Source: Rodentibacter ratti (GTDB lineage: Bacteria > Pseudomonadota > Gammaproteobacteria > Enterobacterales > Pasteurellaceae). Taken from it: a stretch of DNA of 64,000 bases. The stretch covers positions 23,034 through 87,033 of the forward strand of contig NZ_MLAJ01000010.1 of the NCBI RefSeq assembly GCF_002000485.1, read 5' to 3'. The notes beneath the pieces are model-generated. The model worked only from the letters and a program-made list of their open reading frames with translations, made no database searches and was not told the DNA's origin. The translations under genes and the position numbers were made by a program. Positions 27,293-35,859 of this stretch are shown piece after piece; position 1 is the first letter of the stretch, and each line of letters starts with the position of its first letter.

Positions 27293-27637
27293 TTAGGCGA
27301 ATGCCTTTTCATATTCTTTCACATCAAATCCGATTAATGCCTTTCCATCTTGCATAATAATCGGGCGTTTAATTAAAGTCGGATTTTCCGCTAATACACT
27401 AAGTGCGGTTGTTTTTGACAATGTTTTTTTCACCTCATCATCTAAATTCCGCCAAGTGGTACTGCGCTTGTTTACCAAATTTTCCCAACCGAATTGGGCT
27501 TCCGCCTGTTGTAAAAAATCCTTATCCAACCCATCCACACGATAATCATGCAATTTATGTTCAATATGGTGATCCGCCAACCATTTCAACGCCTTTTTCA
27601 CCGTGTCGCAGTTTTTAATACCATAAATAACAATCAC
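27293..27637 (-). CDS. yffB: ArsC/Spx-like protein YffB
   Basis: 114-aa thioredoxin-fold protein of the ArsC family. The N-terminal GIKNCDTVKKA segment holds a single Cys, without the second Cys of Spx. It is not a proven arsenate reductase. The start is GTG at 27637, with AAGGAG 6 bases upstream. It lies 10 bases after the ADP-ribosylglycohydrolase and 27 before dapE, so a polycistronic message is likely. Confidence 0.88.
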   Translation of the reverse strand: MIVIYGIKNCDTVKKALKWLADHHIEHKLHDYRVDGLDKDFLQQAEAQFGWENLVNKRSTTWRNLDDEVKKTLSKTTALSVLAENPTLIKRPIIMQDGKALIGFDVKEYEKAFA

Positions 27638-27647
27638 ACTATACTCC

Positions 27648-28544
27648 TTACATTTTTAATAATTGCAATGTTAAATTTTCAATATCTTCTTTTCGATATA
27701 AACAGTCTAACCAATTTTTCGGGATATTTGTAACACCATAGTAAGCACCGGCAATCTGTCCACAAATTGAGGCATTCGAATCTGCATCATCTCCAAGGTT
27801 TGCTGCCATTAAAACCGCATCGCGGAAATTATCTGTATTCCAAAATGCCCAAAGTGCTACTTCTAAGCTGTCTATTACATATCCCACGCTTCCAACATCA
27901 TCTGACTTTTTGTTCTTAAATCCCCCAAGACAAATTTCTGTTAGCTTATCAAATTGTAATGCATCTTCATTTTTAAATAATTGTTCTTTAGGAAGCCCTT
28001 GAAAAATACGCAAAATCAATTTAGAAAAATATAGACAAGATTGAATGGCTTCTGCTGTTGCATGAGTTGTTTTTGAACTTAATTCAGTATATTTAAAAAC
28101 ATCTTCAGGAGAACGGTGATAACGTAAAATTACAGGCATTAAACGCATTAACGAGCCATTACCGGAATATTTCGAATCTGTTCGGTGAGTATATGGATTA
28201 CCTGTTTTTTTAAATTCACCTAACATAAATGCAACTTGCTTCCCAATACCAAAAGTATATGGAAGACTCGAATTTTTCCCTGTACTTGCCCATTCATAAT
28301 AACGATTCATTTGATCCATGGGATCAAAATCCGGTTTAGACGTTAAACTTTCAGCTAAGCAAATTGCCATTGAAGTATCATCCGTCCAATGACCTTTAGG
28401 TAAACGAAACTTTCCACCACTCCTCATATCGTCTAACGCTTTAAAACTCCCTCTAGGGCAAAACTCTACAACTGAACCTAAAGCATCTCCACAAGCCAAT
28501 CCTAAAAAACCACCTAACGCCCTATCTTCAATGCTAAACATCAT
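27648..28544 (-). CDS. ADP-ribosylglycohydrolase (DraG family)
   Basis: 298-aa helical enzyme predicted to remove ADP-ribose from proteins or small molecules. The di-magnesium site is complete: GHWTDDTSM (about residues 51-59) and LGDDADSNAS near residue 250. The N-terminal GLACGDALGS motif is also typical. GAGGAG lies 5-8 bases before two adjacent ATG codons. No ADP-ribosyltransferase or DraT partner is visible nearby. Its AT-rich sequence between the htpG terminator and yffB suggests an insertion into an otherwise conserved block. Target unknown. Confidence 0.85.
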   Translation of the reverse strand: MMFSIEDRALGGFLGLACGDALGSVVEFCPRGSFKALDDMRSGGKFRLPKGHWTDDTSMAICLAESLTSKPDFDPMDQMNRYYEWASTGKNSSLPYTFGIGKQVAFMLGEFKKTGNPYTHRTDSKYSGNGSLMRLMPVILRYHRSPEDVFKYTELSSKTTHATAEAIQSCLYFSKLILRIFQGLPKEQLFKNEDALQFDKLTEICLGGFKNKKSDDVGSVGYVIDSLEVALWAFWNTDNFRDAVLMAANLGDDADSNASICGQIAGAYYGVTNIPKNWLDCLYRKEDIENLTLQLLKM

Positions 28545-28563
28545 GTATTCTCCTCAAAAATAA

Positions 28564-28593
28564 AAAATCCCTACTCAAACGAATAGGGATTTT
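28564..28593 (-). terminator. Terminator after htpG
   Basis: AAAATCCCTA and TAGGGATTTT with a 10-base loop and an A run on the + strand (U run in the htpG transcript). It separates htpG from the ADP-ribosylglycohydrolase unit. Confidence 0.85.
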
Positions 28594-28610
28594 AACCGAA
28601 ACTCAGGTGA

Positions 28611-30491
28611 TTAACCTAACAACTTATTCACTCGTTTAATAAAGGCTACCGGATTTTCTAAAGCGCCACGCTCGGCAAGCATCGCTTGTTCAAGCAATAA
28701 TTCGATCCAGTCGGCAAATTGGGCTTCGTCTGCCATGTCAGCGACTTTTTTCACTAAATGATGTTCCGGATTAAGCTCAAAAGTATATTTCACTTCCGGT
28801 ACAGGCTGACCTGCTGCGGCAAAGAGTTTTGCCATTTGGGTTGTCATTTGATCATTATCGGTAGAAACCACCGCCGGGGTGTCCGTTAAACGGTGGGTTA
28901 GGCGAACCGCTTTGACACGATCACCCAATAGGGTTTTCACACGATCCACAAAACTTTCAAAGGCTTTATCCTGCTCTTTTTGTTCCGCTTCCTCTTTATC
29001 CGCTAAATCACCCAAATCCAAATCCGCTTTGCTAATGGTTTGCAATGGTTTTCCGTCAAACTCGGTTAAGTAGCTCAACATCCATTCATCAATGCGATCG
29101 GATAATAATAAGACTTCAATACCTTTTTTGTTGAATAATTCCAAATGCGGGCTGTTTTTCGCCGCCACATAGCTATCTGCCGTGATGTAATAAATGGCTT
29201 TTTGCCCTTCTTTCATACGGGAAACATAGTCTTCCAAAGAAACAGTTTGCTCACTGCTGTCATGATGGGTGGAGGCAAAACGTAATAATTTCGCAATGGT
29301 TTCTTTGTTGCCAAAATCTTCCGCCGGACCTTCTTTCAACACGAGGCCAAATTCTTTCCAGAATTGTTGGTATTTTTCCCCATCGTCTTTCGCTAATTTT
29401 TCCAACATTTGGAGAGAGCGTTTGGTTAGGGCTTTACGTAATGCCACCGTGACTTTATTGTCTTGTAAAATTTCACGGGAAACGTTTAACGGTAAATCGT
29501 TACTATCAATTAAACCGCGCATAAAACGCAGATAATTCGGCATAAATTGTTCCGCATCATCCATAATAAACACACGTTGAACGTAGAGTTTCAAGCCATG
29601 TTTATGCTCACGATTAAATAAATCCCAAGGGGCTTTGGATGGCACATAAAGGAGGCTGGTGTATTCCTGATTACCTTCCACTTTGTTATGCGCCCATAAA
29701 AGCGGATCGGCAAAATCATGGCTTAAATGTTTATAAAATTCTTTATATTCCTCATCGGAGATCTCATTTTTACTGCGAGTCCAAAGCGCATCGGATTTAT
29801 TAATTTTCTCCCATTTTTCACCGGTTTCTTTGCCTTCATCATCGTATTCTTTAGTCAGCATTTCCACCGGAAGACCGATATGATCGGAATATTTGCCAAT
29901 CACCTCACGCAAACGCCATTCATTTAAGAATTCTTTTTCATCCTCACGCAAATGCAAAATCACATCTGTACCACGGGATTTTTTCTCAATGTCGGCAACC
30001 GAGTATTCCCCTTCTCCGGCAGATTCCCAAATCACACCTTTACCGGCATCTTCGCCTGCCGCTCGGGTTTTAACCGTCACTTTATCTGCCACAATAAAGG
30101 CAGAATAGAAGCCCACACCGAATTGACCGATAAGTTGGCTATCTTTGGCTTGGTCGCTGCCAAGGGCATTCAAAAACTCTTTAGTGCCGGATTTTGCAAT
30201 CGTGCCTAAATGATCGATGATCTGCTCACGGGTCATCCCAATACCGTTATCGCTGATAGTTAATGTGCCTTTATCACTATCAAAGCTAATACGCACACGT
30301 AATTCTCCGTCATTTTCATAAAGCTCCGGATTGGAAAGCGCTTTAAAACGAAGCTTATCCGCCGCATCAGAGGCATTGGAAATCAGTTCACGCAGGAAAA
30401 TTTCTTTATTGGAATATAAAGAATGAATCATTAATTGTAATAGTTGTTTGACTTCCGATTGGAAACCACGGGTTTCTTGATTTTGAGACAT
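28611..30491 (-). CDS. htpG: Hsp90-family chaperone HtpG
   Basis: 626-aa ATP-dependent chaperone (E. coli 624). The N-terminal GHKL ATPase has [20 protein letters not shown] and [11 protein letters not shown]; middle and C-terminal dimerisation domains follow. It stands alone between two terminators. A heat-shock-type promoter is plausible upstream. Confidence 0.98.
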   Translation of the reverse strand: MSQNQETRGFQSEVKQLLQLMIHSLYSNKEIFLRELISNASDAADKLRFKALSNPELYENDGELRVRISFDSDKGTLTISDNGIGMTREQIIDHLGTIAKSGTKEFLNALGSDQAKDSQLIGQFGVGFYSAFIVADKVTVKTRAAGEDAGKGVIWESAGEGEYSVADIEKKSRGTDVILHLREDEKEFLNEWRLREVIGKYSDHIGLPVEMLTKEYDDEGKETGEKWEKINKSDALWTRSKNEISDEEYKEFYKHLSHDFADPLLWAHNKVEGNQEYTSLLYVPSKAPWDLFNREHKHGLKLYVQRVFIMDDAEQFMPNYLRFMRGLIDSNDLPLNVSREILQDNKVTVALRKALTKRSLQMLEKLAKDDGEKYQQFWKEFGLVLKEGPAEDFGNKETIAKLLRFASTHHDSSEQTVSLEDYVSRMKEGQKAIYYITADSYVAAKNSPHLELFNKKGIEVLLLSDRIDEWMLSYLTEFDGKPLQTISKADLDLGDLADKEEAEQKEQDKAFESFVDRVKTLLGDRVKAVRLTHRLTDTPAVVSTDNDQMTTQMAKLFAAAGQPVPEVKYTFELNPEHHLVKKVADMADEAQFADWIELLLEQAMLAERGALENPVAFIKRVNKLLG

Positions 30492-30534
30492 AGTTTTTCC
30501 TTATAAAATGAAATAAGTAAAAATTGAATGTCAC

Positions 30535-30567
30535 AGATATAAGAATGAAAACAGAATTTTCAAGGGG
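30535..30567 (-). promoter_or_regulatory. Candidate sigma-32 promoter for htpG
   Basis: On the minus strand CCCCTTGAA (30559-30567) matches the heat-shock -35 well. A CTTATATCT -10-like region (30535-30543) lies about 15 bases on and matches poorly. htpG is a classical heat-shock gene, which adds weight. Confidence 0.45.
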
Positions 30568-30575
30568 AAAAAGAA

Positions 30576-30602
30576 AAAGAGCGGTTGATTTTACCGCTCT
30601 TT
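30576..30602 (-). terminator. Terminator after the opacity-like porin gene
   Basis: AAAGAGCGGT / ACCGCTCTTT with a 7-base loop. The stem is a one-base variant of the uptake sequence and is flanked by A and T runs. Confidence 0.8.
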
Positions 30603-30615
30603 TAAGAAAGATAAA

Positions 30616-31125
30616 CTAGAACTCGTAGCCTACGCCTACTTTTGCGCCATAGTTATTCACATTGGTGTCATCAAAACTACCTAAACGGTTATATTCAACA
30701 CCGCCATTTGCATACCATTTTTCATCTAATTTATATTTGGCACCGGCAACAACCCCATAACCTACTTTAGTATCGGAAGAACTTTTATAAGGTTGGTCTG
30801 CACGGTTATCATATTTAAATTTATTCGCGGCTACACGTGCACCAACATAAGGTTGTACATTCGAATCCACATCAAAATCATATAATACGGAAGCGCCAAT
30901 ACCTTGAATTTTCGCCCCTTCAATTTTACCATGATGAGTGTAATCCCCTGCGACACGCACGTTACCTAATTTATAACCCACTGCTACTCGAGGTTCTATT
31001 TTCGTTTTACTGCTACCATTTGCTTTTGTTTTTGAGACACCAATATCGCCTTCAGCATAAACACCGGCATTTGCGGTTGAAACAATAGCAAAAGCACCTA
31101 AAACGATTAATAATGATTTTTTCAT
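30616..31125 (-). CDS. Opacity-family outer-membrane beta-barrel protein
   Basis: 169-aa small outer-membrane protein. The signal peptide ends near NAGVYA (about residue 22). Alternating amphipathic strands follow, and the chain ends in YEF, the terminal aromatic typical of BAM substrates. It resembles the Opa/OmpW-like surface proteins found next to sprT in Haemophilus. I chose the ATG at 31125 because AAGGAG lies 6 bases upstream; the frame extends to 31140 without support. Ligand unknown. Confidence 0.82.
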   Translation of the reverse strand: MKKSLLIVLGAFAIVSTANAGVYAEGDIGVSKTKANGSSKTKIEPRVAVGYKLGNVRVAGDYTHHGKIEGAKIQGIGASVLYDFDVDSNVQPYVGARVAANKFKYDNRADQPYKSSSDTKVGYGVVAGAKYKLDEKWYANGGVEYNRLGSFDDTNVNNYGAKVGVGYEF

Positions 31126-31174
31126 GGAAAGCTCCTTCATTTAATTGCAAATTAACGCTCAGAATATAGCATAG

Positions 31175-31690
31175 CTATGCTTTATTTTCACCGATAAAAA
31201 CCAATTTCCCTTTACACTTTCGGCATAAATATTCCACGCCTTCTTTTAAAATTCGATTATGGCGGCGAACACTCAAAGAATGAGTTCGGCAAGAACAACG
31301 ATATTCAAAGGTTTTCCCTTGAACATTTTGCACATCAAATTGATGACAAGTATCCGCAGGTAAATGAAAAACCTCATTCATCACCCCCTGCCATTCTCTG
31401 CCATGGGGCTTCACCCTTCCGAATACCTGATACACAATTAAATGCGCTAATTCATGGGGAACAACTTGATGAATAAATTCTTGTGTATTTTCAAGCAATA
31501 AAGTGCGGTTAAATTGGATTTCGTTTTTTTGTAAATACGCCACCCCGGCTTTCACCCCTCGCAAATCATAATTTATCGTTGGCATGGGAAAGGCACGTTT
31601 AAAATAATCTTCTGCAAGACGCAAAGATTCGACAAGTTTACGCTGAACCTGCATTTTTAAATGACGGAATTGAGTTTGTGATGAAAGCAT
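31175..31690 (-). CDS. sprT: SprT family zinc metalloprotease-like protein
   Basis: 171-aa cytoplasmic protein with the HELAH (HExxH) site followed by a third ligand in the PHGREW region. A C-terminal zinc ribbon has CSC and CRKC pairs. SprT-like proteases relate to Spartan, which cuts DNA-protein crosslinks; the E. coli role is unclear. I chose the start at 31690 because the longer frame to 31735 runs through the metK terminator hairpin. Sits downstream of metK as in H. influenzae. Confidence 0.88.
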   Translation of the reverse strand: MLSSQTQFRHLKMQVQRKLVESLRLAEDYFKRAFPMPTINYDLRGVKAGVAYLQKNEIQFNRTLLLENTQEFIHQVVPHELAHLIVYQVFGRVKPHGREWQGVMNEVFHLPADTCHQFDVQNVQGKTFEYRCSCRTHSLSVRRHNRILKEGVEYLCRKCKGKLVFIGENKA

Positions 31691-31704
31691 AAAACTGAAA
31701 AAAT

Positions 31705-31729
31705 AAAAACCGCCAAAAATAGCGGTTTT
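31705..31729 (-). terminator. Terminator after metK
   Basis: AAAACCGC and GCGGTTTT around a short A-rich loop, with U's on the minus strand. It lies 18 bases past the metK stop. Confidence 0.8.
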
Positions 31730-31746
31730 AATCATTTATAATAGGA

Positions 31747-32901
31747 TTATTTCAACCCTGCCGCTGCACGCAATTCTTCTACACGATCCACTTTTTCCCA
31801 TGGGAATTGCTCACGGCCAAAATGACCATAAGCGGCAGTTTCACGATAAATTGGTTTAATTAAATCAAGCATTTTAATTAAACCATAAGGGCGTAAATCA
31901 AAGAATTCACGTACTAATGCCACCAATAATTCATTGGCGACTTTACCCGTACCAAAGGTTTCCACCATAATAGAAGTCGGTTCTGCCACGCCAATAGCAT
32001 AAGAAAGTTGAATTTCACAGCGATCTGCCAAACCGGCTGCCACAATATTTTTCGCCACATAACGTGCTGCATACGCCGCAGAACGATCCACTTTTGACGG
32101 ATCTTTACCGGAGAACGCACCTCCGCCATGACGAGCCGCACCACCGTAAGTATCCACAATAATTTTACGACCGGTTAAACCGCAGTCCCCCATTGGCCCA
32201 CCAATCACAAAGCGTCCCGTCGGATTAATAAAGAATTTGGTGTCTTTTGAAAGCCATTCACTTGGCAATACCGGTTTGATGATTTCTTCCATCACCCCTT
32301 CGTGAAGATCTTTTTGATTGATGTCTTCTGAATGCTGAGTAGAAAGTACGACCGCATCCACACCCACAATTTTGTTATCTTCGTATTTTAATGTGACTTG
32401 GCTTTTCGCATCAGGGCGTAACCAGGCTAATTTACCGCTTTTACGCACTTCCGCTTGTTTTTGCATCAAACGATGGGCATAAGTAATGGCAGCCGGCATA
32501 AACACTTCCGTTTCATTAGTGGCATAACCGAACATAATCCCTTGGTCGCCAGCCCCTTGATCTAATGGGTTTTCACGATCCACACCTTGGTTAATATCCG
32601 CAGACTGTTTACCAATGGCATTTAATACCGCACAAGAATGGCCGTCAAAGCCCATATCGGAATGTTCATAACCAATATCACAAATCACTTTTCGGGTGAG
32701 ATTTTCAATATCCACCCAAGCCGATGTAGTAATTTCACCGCCCACTAATGCCATACCTGTTTTCACATAGGTTTCACAGGCAACACGGGCTTTGGGATCT
32801 TGTTTTAAAATTTCATCAAGTACCGCATCAGAAATCTGATCGGCAATTTTATCCGGATGTCCCTCAGACACAGATTCCGAGGTAAATAAATAACTAGACA
32901 T
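31747..32901 (-). CDS. metK: S-adenosylmethionine synthetase MetK
   Basis: 384-aa enzyme (same as E. coli) that makes SAM from methionine and ATP. Motifs GHPDKIADQ near residue 14, [12 protein letters not shown] near 116 and [10 protein letters not shown] near 259 are conserved. I chose the ATG at 32901, giving [10 protein letters not shown]; the frame is open to 32994 but passes through the promoter and MetJ boxes. Predicted to be repressed by MetJ-SAM. Confidence 0.97.
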   Translation of the reverse strand: MSSYLFTSESVSEGHPDKIADQISDAVLDEILKQDPKARVACETYVKTGMALVGGEITTSAWVDIENLTRKVICDIGYEHSDMGFDGHSCAVLNAIGKQSADINQGVDRENPLDQGAGDQGIMFGYATNETEVFMPAAITYAHRLMQKQAEVRKSGKLAWLRPDAKSQVTLKYEDNKIVGVDAVVLSTQHSEDINQKDLHEGVMEEIIKPVLPSEWLSKDTKFFINPTGRFVIGGPMGDCGLTGRKIIVDTYGGAARHGGGAFSGKDPSKVDRSAAYAARYVAKNIVAAGLADRCEIQLSYAIGVAEPTSIMVETFGTGKVANELLVALVREFFDLRPYGLIKMLDLIKPIYRETAAYGHFGREQFPWEKVDRVEELRAAAGLK

Positions 32902-32914
32902 AATCTTCTCTTTT

Positions 32915-32938
32915 AGATGTATTGACGTATAGACGGCT
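32915..32938 (-). promoter_or_regulatory. Three tandem MetJ boxes upstream of metK
   Basis: On the minus strand, read in order: AGCCGTCT (7 of 8 to AGACGTCT), ATACGTCA (6 of 8) and ATACATCT (6 of 8). They are contiguous, directly downstream of the metK -10. MetJ binds such arrays cooperatively with SAM. Confidence 0.8.
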
Positions 32939-32966
32939 ATAATACGAATTTTAGATGAAGAATCAA
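32939..32966 (-). promoter_or_regulatory. metK promoter
   Basis: Minus-strand TTGATT (32961-32966), 16-base spacer and TATTAT (32939-32944). The -35 begins 6 bases beyond the pabA stop codon. Confidence 0.75.
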
Positions 32967-32972
32967 GCACTA

Positions 32973-33542
32973 TTATGGGGTAATATTTAACCAATTTCTC
33001 AAAATTTGCTCACCATATTCCGACATATAGGATTCCGGATGAAACTGAACACCATAAATCGGTAAAAATTTATGCTGCATTGCCATCATCACATTCTCAT
33101 CACAAACTGCAGTGATCACTAATTCTTCGGGAAAATGTTCAGCCTGTACCGCCCAAGAATGGTATAACCCAATATCAAATTCCACCGGCAAGCCCAAAAA
33201 CAACGGTGAATTTGACCGCACTTTTAACCGCCGTTTTTGCCCATGGCGAACTTGTTTTAGGTTATAAAGCCTTCCACCAAAAAACTCACACAAGGTTTGA
33301 TGCCCCAAACAGACTCCAAGAATGGATTTTTGCTGATGATAACGTGCCAACATCGCAAAAAGTTGAGGGTAAGCCCTTGGCACATCCGGCCCCGGCGAAA
33401 TTAAAAGATGGCTATAAAATTCAGGCGTGTTTTCCTGCAAATCTTCCACATTGACCACCTCAAAAGACACCCCAAGGCGGCGAACAAGCTCTACTAAATT
33501 GAAGGTAAAAGAGTCGTGATTATCAATAATAAGTAATTTCAT
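32973..33542 (-). CDS. pabA: Aminodeoxychorismate synthase glutamine amidotransferase PabA (TrpG-like)
   Basis: 189-aa class I glutamine amidotransferase. The catalytic Cys is in GVCLGHQ (about residues 77-83) and His/Glu in VQFHPES near the C-terminus. It supplies ammonia to PabB. It could in principle also serve anthranilate synthase, but the divergent neighbour is pabB with pabC. The start at 33542 gives [13 protein letters not shown] as in homologues. About 56 bases separate its start from that of pabB. Confidence 0.9.
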   Translation of the reverse strand: MKLLIIDNHDSFTFNLVELVRRLGVSFEVVNVEDLQENTPEFYSHLLISPGPDVPRAYPQLFAMLARYHQQKSILGVCLGHQTLCEFFGGRLYNLKQVRHGQKRRLKVRSNSPLFLGLPVEFDIGLYHSWAVQAEHFPEELVITAVCDENVMMAMQHKFLPIYGVQFHPESYMSEYGEQILRNWLNITP

Positions 33543-33598
33543 AACTGCTTGGCTTTCGTTATAATCGGGCAATTTTACGCTAAATTAGAAATAGCACA

Positions 33599-34579
33599 AT
33601 GCAACATTTTATCCAGCAAGCCAATCAGTATGGGGCACAATCTCTGCCTTTCTTTTTTTTAATTGATTTTGAACAACAAAAACCGTTAATTTTTCCTTTA
33701 GAAGAAGCCGCAAACCAAGGCATTTATTTTGATATTCAAGGTAAAACCAATTATATCGGTCAAGCCCACCAAGCCGCCTCGATTGAAAAACATCCCGTTT
33801 CCTTTGCTCAATATCAGCAAAGTTTTGACCTTGTGCAACAGCAATTACAACAAGGAAACTCCTATTTATTAAATTTAACCTATCCTACTGAAATTACAGG
33901 GAATATTGATTTTGAATCCCTTTTCAATCAAGCCACCGCTCCTTATAAATTGTGGCTAAAAAATCAATTTGTTTGCTTTTCGCCAGAATGTTTTATCCAT
34001 ATTCAAGATAACAAAATTTTCACTTATCCTATGAAAGGCACAATCAATGCCGCTGTACCTGATGCTGAAAACCGATTGTTAAATGATGAAAAAGAACAAC
34101 GTGAACACTACACCATTGTGGATTTAATGCGCAATGATCTCGCCATGGTGGCGAGCAATATTCAGGTAACAAAATTTCGTTATGTGGATCACATTGCCAC
34201 ACAAAAAGGCGAGATTTTGCAGACAAGTTCCGAGATTTGTGGTGAACTTGATGAAACATGGCAAAAAAATATTGGTGATATGCTTGCCACTTTATTGCCG
34301 GCTGGCTCGATTAGCGGCGCACCAAAAGAAAAAACAGTACAAATTATTCAACAAGCGGAACGCCAACCCCGAGGTTATTACACTGGTATTTTTGGCCTTT
34401 TTGATGGTAAAAACCTACAAAGTGCAGTGGCCATTCGCTTTATCTCTCAAGTGAGTGAGAAATATTATTTTCACAGCGGTGGCGGCATTACCATTCAAAG
34501 CCGTTTGGAAGACGAATATCAAGAATTACTCGAAAAAGTCTATTTACCCGCTTTTTGTCGAAACGAGGAGAAAAACTAA
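33599..34579 (+). CDS. pabB: Aminodeoxychorismate synthase component I PabB
   Basis: 326-aa chorismate-binding enzyme that with PabA makes 4-amino-4-deoxychorismate. The catalytic region has PMKGTI, where the Lys corresponds to the nucleophilic Lys of PabB. It also has the GSISGAPKEKT motif and HSGGGIT near the C-terminus. It is shorter than E. coli PabB (453) because the N-terminal domain is reduced, as in the compact PabB lineage. Its stop overlaps the pabC ATG. Confidence 0.9.
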   Translation: MQHFIQQANQYGAQSLPFFFLIDFEQQKPLIFPLEEAANQGIYFDIQGKTNYIGQAHQAASIEKHPVSFAQYQQSFDLVQQQLQQGNSYLLNLTYPTEITGNIDFESLFNQATAPYKLWLKNQFVCFSPECFIHIQDNKIFTYPMKGTINAAVPDAENRLLNDEKEQREHYTIVDLMRNDLAMVASNIQVTKFRYVDHIATQKGEILQTSSEICGELDETWQKNIGDMLATLLPAGSISGAPKEKTVQIIQQAERQPRGYYTGIFGLFDGKNLQSAVAIRFISQVSEKYYFHSGGGITIQSRLEDEYQELLEKVYLPAFCRNEEKN

Positions 34580-35163
34580 TGTTTCCTCTGTTTGAAACCC
34601 TTGCCATTGAACAGGGCAACATTCAAAACATTGAATATCATCAAGCCCGTTATGAGCAAAGCTTGCGACAATTCTACGGCAAAAGTGCGGTCAAAATTTT
34701 CAATCTTTTTGAGCTAATCCAAGTGCCACACCATTTACAAAATCAACTGGTGCGTTGCCGCATTGATTACAATGCGGAAACCACACAAATTCAATATTTT
34801 GAATATCAGCGAAAAACCTACCGCACTTTTCAACCCATTGTTTGTGATGAAATTGATTACAGCCTGAAATATGCCAATCGGGATTTGCTTAATTCTCTTT
34901 TAGCCCAACGGGGAAAATGTGATGAGATTATGATTATTAAAAATGGAAAAGTGACGGATTGCTCTATCGGTAATCTTATTTTCCGTCAAGGCAATCAATG
35001 GCTCACGCCTGATACGCCATTATTAGCCGGCACTCAACGGAAAAAATTATTACAGCAAGGCAAAATTAGAGAAGCCACAATTTATGCGCAAGATATTGAA
35101 AAATTTGATGAAATAAGGATCATTAATGCGATGAATGGGTTGTCAGCTATTTTATATCCATAG
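34579..35163 (+). CDS. pabC: Aminotransferase class IV, probable aminodeoxychorismate lyase PabC
   Basis: 194-aa PLP enzyme that releases pyruvate from aminodeoxychorismate to give p-aminobenzoate. The PLP Lys is likely Lys97 in SLKYANRD. The CSIGNLIF and PLLAGTQRKKLL segments match fold-type IV enzymes. It is short for the family (E. coli PabC 269). The start at 34579 overlaps the pabB stop (TAATG), and AGGAG lies 10 bases before. Context makes PabC much more likely than a D-amino-acid transaminase. Confidence 0.82.
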   Translation: MFPLFETLAIEQGNIQNIEYHQARYEQSLRQFYGKSAVKIFNLFELIQVPHHLQNQLVRCRIDYNAETTQIQYFEYQRKTYRTFQPIVCDEIDYSLKYANRDLLNSLLAQRGKCDEIMIIKNGKVTDCSIGNLIFRQGNQWLTPDTPLLAGTQRKKLLQQGKIREATIYAQDIEKFDEIRIINAMNGLSAILYP

Positions 35164-35231
35164 AGTGTATCATTCACCCAATGTAAGAAATATTTTTTAT
35201 TCATGAAACAATATTTCACAACCCTCGATTG

Positions 35232-35837
35232 CTATTTTAATTCCCCCAAAGCTTGTAAGATAATCGCTTTAGACGCTTGAATCGCAAGAAATGAGAGGAT
35301 AAAAGCAACAACTAAATCAGGGTATTTGGATTGTGTAAAATAAACCACTACACCTGCCAAAATAACCACCAGATTCCCCATTGCATCATTTCTTGCACAA
35401 AGCCAAACACCACGCATATTACTATCTCCTTCTCGGAAACGGTAGAGAACCCACATCGCAACAAGGTTAGTCAATAATGCAAGGGAGCCAACAATACTCA
35501 TTTGACTATAGTGAGGAATTTCGCCATAGAACCAACGGTATATCGTAGTAAAAAGAATGAACATACCGAATCCCCCCATTGTTACCCCTTTTACTAGAGA
35601 GGCTTTGGCACGATGAATCAACGCCATAGGTAGAACATATAGACTGATTAAATAATTGGCGCTATCTCCAAAAAAATCTAAGCTATCAGATAATAATGAC
35701 GTTGATCTTGATGTTATACTTATGAGAATTTCCACAAAAAACATTGCGAAATTTAGCCCAAAGGCAATCCATAGAGCTTTACGGTATTCTGAAGAGATGT
35801 GAACAGGTGTTGAATGACAACAGTTTGAGCATGACAT
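35232..35837 (-). CDS. Short cation diffusion facilitator-type transporter with Cys-rich N-terminus
   Basis: 201-aa membrane protein with about six hydrophobic segments. The segment DSLDFFGDSANY (about residues 52-63) and the later RNDAMGN match the metal-site helices of CDF exporters. The N-terminus MSCSNCCHS has three Cys and one His that could bind metal. It lacks the usual C-terminal cytoplasmic domain of about 90 residues. I chose the start at 35837; the longer frame overlaps rlmKL. Metal unknown, Zn, Co or Cd possible. Confidence 0.8.
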   Translation of the reverse strand: MSCSNCCHSTPVHISSEYRKALWIAFGLNFAMFFVEILISITSRSTSLLSDSLDFFGDSANYLISLYVLPMALIHRAKASLVKGVTMGGFGMFILFTTIYRWFYGEIPHYSQMSIVGSLALLTNLVAMWVLYRFREGDSNMRGVWLCARNDAMGNLVVILAGVVVYFTQSKYPDLVVAFILSFLAIQASKAIILQALGELK

Positions 35838-35859
35838 TGTAATCTCCGTGAATTTAGAA

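Noticed and set aside
32902..32994. N-terminal extension of metK
   Set aside because: It covers the promoter and MetJ boxes; homologues begin at 32901.
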